Source of the DNA: Acidobacteriota bacterium | GTDB lineage: Bacteria > Acidobacteriota > Vicinamibacteria > Vicinamibacterales > JAFNAJ01 | Assembly (NCBI GenBank): GCA_017860085.1 | Contig: JAFNAJ010000009.1 | Span: 1 to 19,253, forward strand | Length of the DNA stretch: 19,253 nt | Direction of reading: 5' to 3' | Shown here: in pieces, positions 15,915 to 19,253 of the stretch | Position numbering within the stretch: position 1 is the stretch's first letter | Layout: the number at the start of each line of letters is the position of its first letter | The notes under the pieces: generated by a model | Told to the model about the DNA's origin: nothing | Databases searched by the model: none | What the model saw: the letters and a program-made list of their open reading frames with translations, nothing else | Translations under genes and position numbers: made by a program

Positions 15915-16982
15915 TCAGCTGGCCAGGTAGGCATCGAGCGCACCGCGCGTCACGCGCCACGTCGATCCGATCTTCTTGCCTTTGAGATCGCCCGACTCGA
16001 GCACCGCGGTGACATCGGCCTCCGAGACACCCAGTGCCTGAGCGACATCGGCGACCGACAGCAGCGCTGCTGCCTCCGCGGGCGGGGGGCTGGCAGTCTT
16101 GCCAGGGCCGGCCGCGGCCGGCGCGCCCGCCATCATGCCGCTCTGCTGCATCATCTGCTGCGCAATGGCGAAGCCGACGGCGAGTTCCGTCGCCGTGCCG
16201 GCCGACCCGGTGCCGCCGGTCTCCATGCCCTTGGCCATCTGGTACTTGACGAAGTCGTTGAGGTTGCCAATCGTCGCCATGCTCGAGCGCTTGTCGATGG
16301 CCTGCTCGACCTCGGGCGGCACCGACACGTTCTCGACGATGAAGCTGGCGATATAGAGGCCGTACTTCGCCCCGACGACGGGGTTGACGAGGGGCAGCAG
16401 CGCATCGCCGAGCTCGCCGTAGCGGGTGGCCACGTCGAACACGGGGATCTTCGCCGATGCGAGCGCGTCGCTGAACACGCTGACCAGGCGCGACCGCATG
16501 GTGTCGGCGAACTCGTCGAGCCGGAAGTTCTGGTCCGAGCCGGCGACTTCCTTCAGGAAGAGCTTCGCATCGACCACCTTGACATCGTAGGTGCCGAACG
16601 CGCGCGCGCGGACAACACCGAGGTCGTCATCGCGCAGCATGATCGGATTGGCCGTGCCCCACTTGTTCCCCGTGAACAGCCGGGTGTTGATGTAGTAGAG
16701 GTCGGCCTTGAACGGCGAGTTGAACCCGTACTTCCATGACTTCAGGCGCGTCAGGACGGGGATGTTGTCGGTGGTGAGCGTGTGTTTGCCCGGTCCGAAG
16801 GTGTCGCCGAACTCGCCGAGGTACAGGAACTGCGCGACCTGGGACTCGCGCACGATCAGCTGGCAGCCGTTCTTGATCGCCTTGTCCTCGTCGGGGAACC
16901 GCCAGGAGAGCGTGTCGCGCGAGTCATCGGTCCACTCGATGATCTCGATCAGTTCGCCCTTGATGAAGTCGAGAATGCCCAT
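15915..16982 (-). CDS. SPFH/band-7 protein with C-terminal excisionase-type helix-turn-helix (YdjI-like)
   Basis: This 355-residue protein starts MGILDFIKGELIEIIEW, typical of the YdjI-type SPFH family sometimes annotated 'virion core protein'. The SPFH domain runs to about residue 225 (NGCQLIVRESQVAQFLYLG, GPGKHTL, YGLYIASFIVENVSVPPEVE). A helical Met/Gly/Ala-rich oligomerisation region follows to about 305. The last 50 residues (LLSVADVAQALGVSEADVTAVL ... KKIGSTWRVTRGALDAYL region) match the excisionase/MerR-like helix_turn_helix_17 fold, an unusual tail for this family. There is no signal peptide or transmembrane helix, so membrane association would be peripheral. GAGGAG lies 11 bases before the ATG. 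The dodecin gene is upstream and the zinc-ribbon gene downstream. A role in recruiting the zinc-ribbon partner to stressed membrane is inferred from the B. subtilis YdjGHI-PspA system. Confidence 0.85.
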   Translation of the reverse strand: MGILDFIKGELIEIIEWTDDSRDTLSWRFPDEDKAIKNGCQLIVRESQVAQFLYLGEFGDTFGPGKHTLTTDNIPVLTRLKSWKYGFNSPFKADLYYINTRLFTGNKWGTANPIMLRDDDLGVVRARAFGTYDVKVVDAKLFLKEVAGSDQNFRLDEFADTMRSRLVSVFSDALASAKIPVFDVATRYGELGDALLPLVNPVVGAKYGLYIASFIVENVSVPPEVEQAIDKRSSMATIGNLNDFVKYQMAKGMETGGTGSAGTATELAVGFAIAQQMMQQSGMMAGAPAAAGPGKTASPPPAEAAALLSVADVAQALGVSEADVTAVLESGDLKGKKIGSTWRVTRGALDAYLAS

Positions 16983-17003
16983 GGTGTAAACAACTCCTCT
17001 GCT

Positions 17004-17025
17004 GACCCCTTTCCAGGAAGGGGTC
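17004..17025 (-). repeat. Perfect hairpin between dodecin and SPFH genes
   Basis: GACCCCTT and AAGGGGTC pair perfectly over 8 bp around a 6-base loop, in the 75-base leader of the SPFH gene. It ends about 10 bases before that gene's ribosome binding site. No T tract follows on the minus strand, so processing, attenuation or translational control are all possible. Confidence 0.5.
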
Positions 17026-17057
17026 GGCGCTCTGCAAGCCTTCCGCTTTGGCCAGCG

Positions 17058-17261
17058 CTAGTCGTTGAGGACGAAGGTGACCTTGAGGTCGACCCGGTAC
17101 TCCTTGATCTTGCCCTTCTCGACCTCGACCTTCATGCCCGACACCCACGCCCCGCGGACGTTCTTGAGGGTCTTGTTGGCCCGAACGATGCCCGACTTGA
17201 CGGCGTCGTCGAAGCTCTTGTCCGACGAGGAGATGATCTCGGTGACGCGTGCAACGGCCAT
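17058..17261 (-). CDS. Dodecin family flavin-binding protein
   Basis: This 67-residue protein matches the dodecin fold (helix followed by a curled three-stranded sheet). MAVARVTEIISSSDKSFDDA and the C-terminal EYRVDLKVTFVL strand are diagnostic. Dodecins assemble as hollow 12-mers that bind flavins or coenzyme A and buffer or store them. Trp39 in NVRGAWVSGM lies in the region where archaeal and bacterial dodecins stack the isoalloxazine ring. AGGAGG four bases before the ATG fixes the start. The gene follows the DUF6116 gene by 25 bases and precedes the SPFH gene by 75 bases, on the same strand. Confidence 0.9.
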   Translation of the reverse strand: MAVARVTEIISSSDKSFDDAVKSGIVRANKTLKNVRGAWVSGMKVEVEKGKIKEYRVDLKVTFVLND

Positions 17262-17286
17262 GTGTCCTCCTGCGTGTGCTGATGAC

Positions 17287-17526
17287 TCAGTGGTCCAGAG
17301 GCGCCGCGTTGCCGCTGGGCGTGGAAGGCCGGCGGGTCTTCCACCGGCCGACCAGCGCAGTCAACAGCAGCAGGCCGAGCTCGTCGGCCAGCGGCACCAC
17401 GTCGGGCACGACGAAGTCCACCAGGGTGAGTGCCGCGAGGAGCACGAACAGCGTCGGGTACCTCAGGTCGAGACGCTCAATAAGACGGCCGACGAACGGG
17501 ATCGTGACGCGCGACGAGCTCGCCAT
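17287..17526 (-). CDS. DUF6116 small membrane protein
   Basis: This 79-residue protein has a short basic N terminus (TIPFVGRLIERLDLRYPTLF), then two hydrophobic segments: about 25-42 (LFVLLAALTLVDFVVPDV) and about 46-59 (LADELGLLLLTALVG). It ends in WKTRR and a polar tail. The arrangement, with 'RYPTLF' and the 'VPDVVPLADE' link, matches the DUF6116 family, for which no function is known. The ATG at 17526 follows a -10-like TAGACT by 19 bases and is the first gene of the apparent operon DUF6116-dodecin-SPFH-zinc ribbon-YdjM. It may be an inner-membrane accessory of that envelope-related operon, but this is inference. Confidence 0.75.
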   Translation of the reverse strand: MASSSRVTIPFVGRLIERLDLRYPTLFVLLAALTLVDFVVPDVVPLADELGLLLLTALVGRWKTRRPSTPSGNAAPLDH

Positions 17527-17545
17527 GGGGTCGGGGGCACCCGCT

Positions 17546-17551
17546 AGTCTA
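17546..17551 (-). promoter_or_regulatory. Candidate -10 element for the DUF6116-dodecin-SPFH operon
   Basis: The minus strand reads TAGACT (four of six to TATAAT) 19 bases before the DUF6116 ATG, directly beyond the hairpin that ends the preceding operon. No -35 element is clear. Confidence 0.28.
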
Positions 17552-17558
17552 GTGCAGA

Positions 17559-17587
17559 AGGCGCACCCGCGTCACGCCGGTGCGCCT
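17559..17587 (-). terminator. Hairpin terminator at the end of the pseudo-receiver/HATPase gene
   Basis: AGGCGCACC and GGTGCGCCT form a perfect 9-bp stem around an 11-base loop. On the minus strand it begins inside the stop codon of the HATPase gene and is followed by TTCTGCACT. The T tract is weak, but the position between two operons suits termination. Confidence 0.55.
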
Positions 17588-18420
17588 CAGGCCGTGTGCT
17601 TGATCATGATGACCTCGTTGCCGCGCTCGTTGTAGACGAGTTCGTCGACGATTTGCTTCACGAGGAGCATCCCGAACCCACCTGGACGTCGGCCCTCCTC
17701 CGCCCGCCTGATGGCCGATGCCAGGACGTCGTCTGCCAGGCTCGTCTTGGCGGCGTGGGCCAGATCCTCCCGATCGAAGCCCGACCCGGGGTCGCGGAAG
17801 TGGTACACGATGGCCCGCGCGGTGTGAGCGGCCGTGACCTCGACGACCTTCTCCGGGTTGAACGCGGCGCCGTGCTCCATGGCGTTGATGAGCATCTCGC
17901 GAAACGCGGTCATCAGCAGATCGCGGTCGCCGCCAGGCACGTCCGACTGGTACTCGGTCATGAAGCGGACGAGGCGCTCGGCGGTGAGGAGGCGGCAACT
18001 GACGCGCAGCGTCACCCAGTGCGGGAGGCCAGACACCACCTCGATCCCGTCCGTCCAGTGATCGTCGGCGATCGCGGCGGCCACCATCTCAGCCACCTCG
18101 GCGAGATCGATCGGCGAGGAGAAACACGCGAACACGCTCGTCTTGAGCGCCTCGATGACGTCTTCGGGCGAGGTGGCGGGTGCCAGCACGATCAGGCGGA
18201 CACCTGGGCGGATCGCTCTGATCTCTCGCGCCAGCGCGAGGTCCTCGGCGACCGGCGTGGCCGGGTCGGTCAGCACGACGTCTACCGCGCGCTGCCGAAG
18301 CAGACGCACGGCCTCGACGCCCCCGGCGCAGGTGAGGATCTCGAGGCCGGGCAGCTTGTGATGCTTGTGCAGCGTGTCGAGCAGTTGGTCCGTCGGATGG
18401 ATGCAGAGGGCTCTGTGCAT
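17587..18420 (-). CDS. Pseudo-receiver fused to HATPase_c_2 (anti-sigma-like) domain
   Basis: This 277-residue protein has two domains. Residues 1-118 form a response-regulator-like domain with an aspartate at the phosphorylation position (Asp52 in VVLTDPATP). The usual acidic pair after strand 1 is replaced by His8-Pro9, the strand-4 Thr/Ser by Ala80 and the strand-5 Lys by Ser102, so phosphotransfer is doubtful. Residues of about 140-275 form a GHKL ATPase of the RsbW type: N box FREMLINAMEHG (Glu175, Asn179), G1 box RDPGSGFD (209-216) and G2 box GGFGMLLVKQIVDEL (247-261). The start at 18420 follows AGAGGT by six bases; the extension to 18555 is Ser/Arg-rich shadow. It is the second gene of an operon with the CdiI-like gene (31 bases apart). 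It is probably a signalling kinase or sequestering factor, target unknown. Confidence 0.87.
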   Translation of the reverse strand: MHRALCIHPTDQLLDTLHKHHKLPGLEILTCAGGVEAVRLLRQRAVDVVLTDPATPVAEDLALAREIRAIRPGVRLIVLAPATSPEDVIEALKTSVFACFSSPIDLAEVAEMVAAAIADDHWTDGIEVVSGLPHWVTLRVSCRLLTAERLVRFMTEYQSDVPGGDRDLLMTAFREMLINAMEHGAAFNPEKVVEVTAAHTARAIVYHFRDPGSGFDREDLAHAAKTSLADDVLASAIRRAEEGRRPGGFGMLLVKQIVDELVYNERGNEVIMIKHTA

Positions 18421-18451
18421 GGGTGAACCTCTGGTGCGGAGTCTACGGGGC

Positions 18452-18814
18452 TCAGGCGCCGCGGTTCCTGCCGCGTCCAGGGTCGATGACTTCAGGGTCG
18501 AGGAGTGCGATGACCTCCCGGGTCCGGCCTGGCCACCAGGCCGAGCCGAAGTCATGCGCCAGGATGCGGCGGACGATCGCGACAGGCTGGTGGGCGATGA
18601 GGCGGCTGAATCGCGCGCACTCGTCGGCGAGAGCGTGCCGCTCGTCGCGCGAGGCGTCAGCGAGGAAGACCTGGCGCGCCGCCTCGGCCGACCCGTACTC
18701 GGCCACGCACTCCTCGTGGAGGTAGGCGTGAAGGAACTCGGCGAGGACGGGGAAGTCGAGCCGACTCACGACCGGCGCGGCGCGCCGACTCGACGCTGTC
18801 CGCTGCGCACTCAT
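18452..18814 (-). CDS. Small CdiI-like (contact-dependent inhibition immunity-type) protein
   Basis: This is a 120-residue soluble protein. The pattern FPVLAEFLHAYLHEE, then a short helix-rich acidic stretch (AARQVFLADASRDERHALAD), and an aromatic-rich DFGSAWWPGRTREVIALL end resembles the CdiI_2-type immunity family (FxxYFHxD...FLxD...WL). The match is by eye and weak. The frame is open to 18868, but that ATG has no ribosome binding site. The ATG at 18814 has GGAGG seven bases upstream and is preferred. No CdiA toxin or CdiB transporter is encoded in the window. The gene lies 31 bases upstream of the pseudo-receiver/HATPase gene, so the protein may serve as a regulatory partner rather than as toxin immunity. 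Helical regions are expected; no catalytic motif is seen. Confidence 0.6.
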   Translation of the reverse strand: MSAQRTASSRRAAPVVSRLDFPVLAEFLHAYLHEECVAEYGSAEAARQVFLADASRDERHALADECARFSRLIAHQPVAIVRRILAHDFGSAWWPGRTREVIALLDPEVIDPGRGRNRGA

Positions 18815-18821
18815 CGTCAGG

Positions 18822-18826
18822 CCTCC
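18822..18826 (-). promoter_or_regulatory. Shine-Dalgarno site selecting the CdiI-like start
   Basis: Minus-strand GGAGG ends seven bases before the ATG at 18814. The alternative ATG at 18868 has no such site. Confidence 0.6.
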
Positions 18827-18887
18827 GGAGACGAGGTCAACACGAGAAGATCGCGTGGCGGCCGACATGACGCGGACCGGAAGGCCG

Positions 18888-18893
18888 ATTGTA
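18888..18893 (-). promoter_or_regulatory. Candidate -10 element for the CdiI-like/HATPase operon
   Basis: Minus-strand TACAAT (five of six to TATAAT), the same hexamer as in front of the other HATPase gene at 6959. It lies 73 bases before the preferred ATG at 18814 and 19 bases before the alternative ATG at 18868. No -35 element is evident. Confidence 0.33.
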
Positions 18894-18954
18894 TCTCACC
18901 TGGCAACCACGCACGCGAGGCGCTCGTGGATGGCGGGTGGGCACCGTACACAAC

Positions 18955-18981
18955 GCGCCCCGGGCGTCGGGCCCGGGGCGC
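18955..18981 (-). terminator. GC-rich hairpin downstream of the small CxxC protein gene
   Basis: GCGCCCCGGGC and GCCCGGGGCGC form a perfect 11-bp stem with a 5-base loop, 43 bases past the stop of the 68-residue protein gene on the minus strand. A GTTGTGT stretch follows the stem. A terminator separating it from the next operon is likely. The rest of the gap 18827-19024 shows only the -10 candidate at 18888. Confidence 0.6.
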
Positions 18982-19024
18982 CAGGGGTGTGGAAGCAGCG
19001 AGGAGGACGCCGAGTGGACGTGAC

Positions 19025-19231
19025 TCAGGCGGCGCGACGAGCCAGATTGAGCGTCGCGGTCCGCGGCGCCTCAGCTCGGCGCTCTGCGTGACGGCCGATC
19101 TCGATGCCGGGCGTGGCCCGGCCGCACTTCATGCACTCGAGATACAGCCGATGCGGCTCGTGGCGCGACGTCCACTCGTGCGTGCAGAACAGGGCAACCG
19201 CGGCGTTCGCGATTCTCGTGAAGTTCGACAC
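19025..19231 (-). CDS. Small CxxC (zinc-binding-type) protein
   Basis: This 68-residue protein has a GTG start at 19231 with AAGGAG seven bases before it. It has a short hydrophobic N terminus (FTRIANAAVALFC), then Cys16, His18, His24, His27 and a CMKCG knuckle at Cys33-Cys36, and a basic Arg/Ala-rich tail. The Cys/His set could hold one structural zinc ion. I recognise no named family, and no function can be assigned. It stands alone between the window edge and a GC-rich hairpin, so it may be a single-gene transcript. The strong ribosome site and ordered Cys/His positions argue that it is a real gene rather than a chance frame. Confidence 0.6.
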   Translation of the reverse strand: MSNFTRIANAAVALFCTHEWTSRHEPHRLYLECMKCGRATPGIEIGRHAERRAEAPRTATLNLARRAA

Positions 19232-19253
19232 CTTCGTACTCCTTTGTTCCTAC

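Noticed and set aside
1..19253. Mobile element, phage, CRISPR or toxin-antitoxin island.
   Set aside because: No transposase, integrase, repeat array or flanking direct repeats were seen, and base composition looks even throughout.

Overview
This window is GC-rich, densely packed bacterial chromosome. The secreted VPS10/sortilin-type beta-propeller protein, secreted M24 aminopeptidase, SpoIIE-type phosphatase, HATPase anti-sigma-like kinases and very small zinc-binding proteins together suggest an Acidobacteriota-like soil bacterium, perhaps Vicinamibacteria. That placement is an inference from gene content; the sequence holds no rRNA or other taxonomic marker. I see no insertion sequence, CRISPR array, tRNA, phage gene or obvious island. 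No gene-free stretch exceeds about 210 bases.

Layout. 1-6024 (+): the 3' part of a HisC-like PLP aminotransferase, a secreted Xaa-Pro aminopeptidase (M24B) with all five metal ligands, and a large secreted beta-propeller protein with ten Asp-box repeats. 5984-6774 (-): a bacteriohemerythrin and a DUF4286 protein in a 4-bp-overlap operon. The last gene's tail overlaps the propeller gene tail to tail. 6981-9642 (+), divergent from that pair: a HATPase serine-kinase/anti-sigma-like protein and a HAMP-SpoIIE phosphatase with a proline-rich extracytoplasmic sensor. These look like the kinase and phosphatase halves of a partner-switching pathway. 9737-11987 (+): an NCS1 permease and an RluA-type pseudouridine synthase. 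12009-12518 (-): an isoprenylcysteine-methyltransferase-like membrane enzyme. 12597-13679 (+): an MltB-type lytic transglycosylase.

13630-17526 (-): a probable envelope-stress operon, read in the order DUF6116 small membrane protein, dodecin, SPFH/band-7 protein with an excisionase-type helix-turn-helix at its C terminus, double zinc-ribbon membrane protein, and YdjM-type membrane hydrolase. The SPFH and zinc-ribbon pair resembles the partners of PspA in the Bacillus subtilis ydjFGHI operon, but no PspA is present here. 17587-18814 (-): a CdiI-like small protein followed by a pseudo-receiver fused to a HATPase, with a hairpin right at the stop codon. 19025-19231 (-): a tiny CxxC protein, followed by a strong GC hairpin.

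The main points of interest are two separate HATPase switch modules (one with a receiver that has lost most catalytic residues, one facing a hemerythrin operon across a perfect palindrome), the SPFH-HTH fusion, and an orphan immunity-like gene inside a signalling operon.
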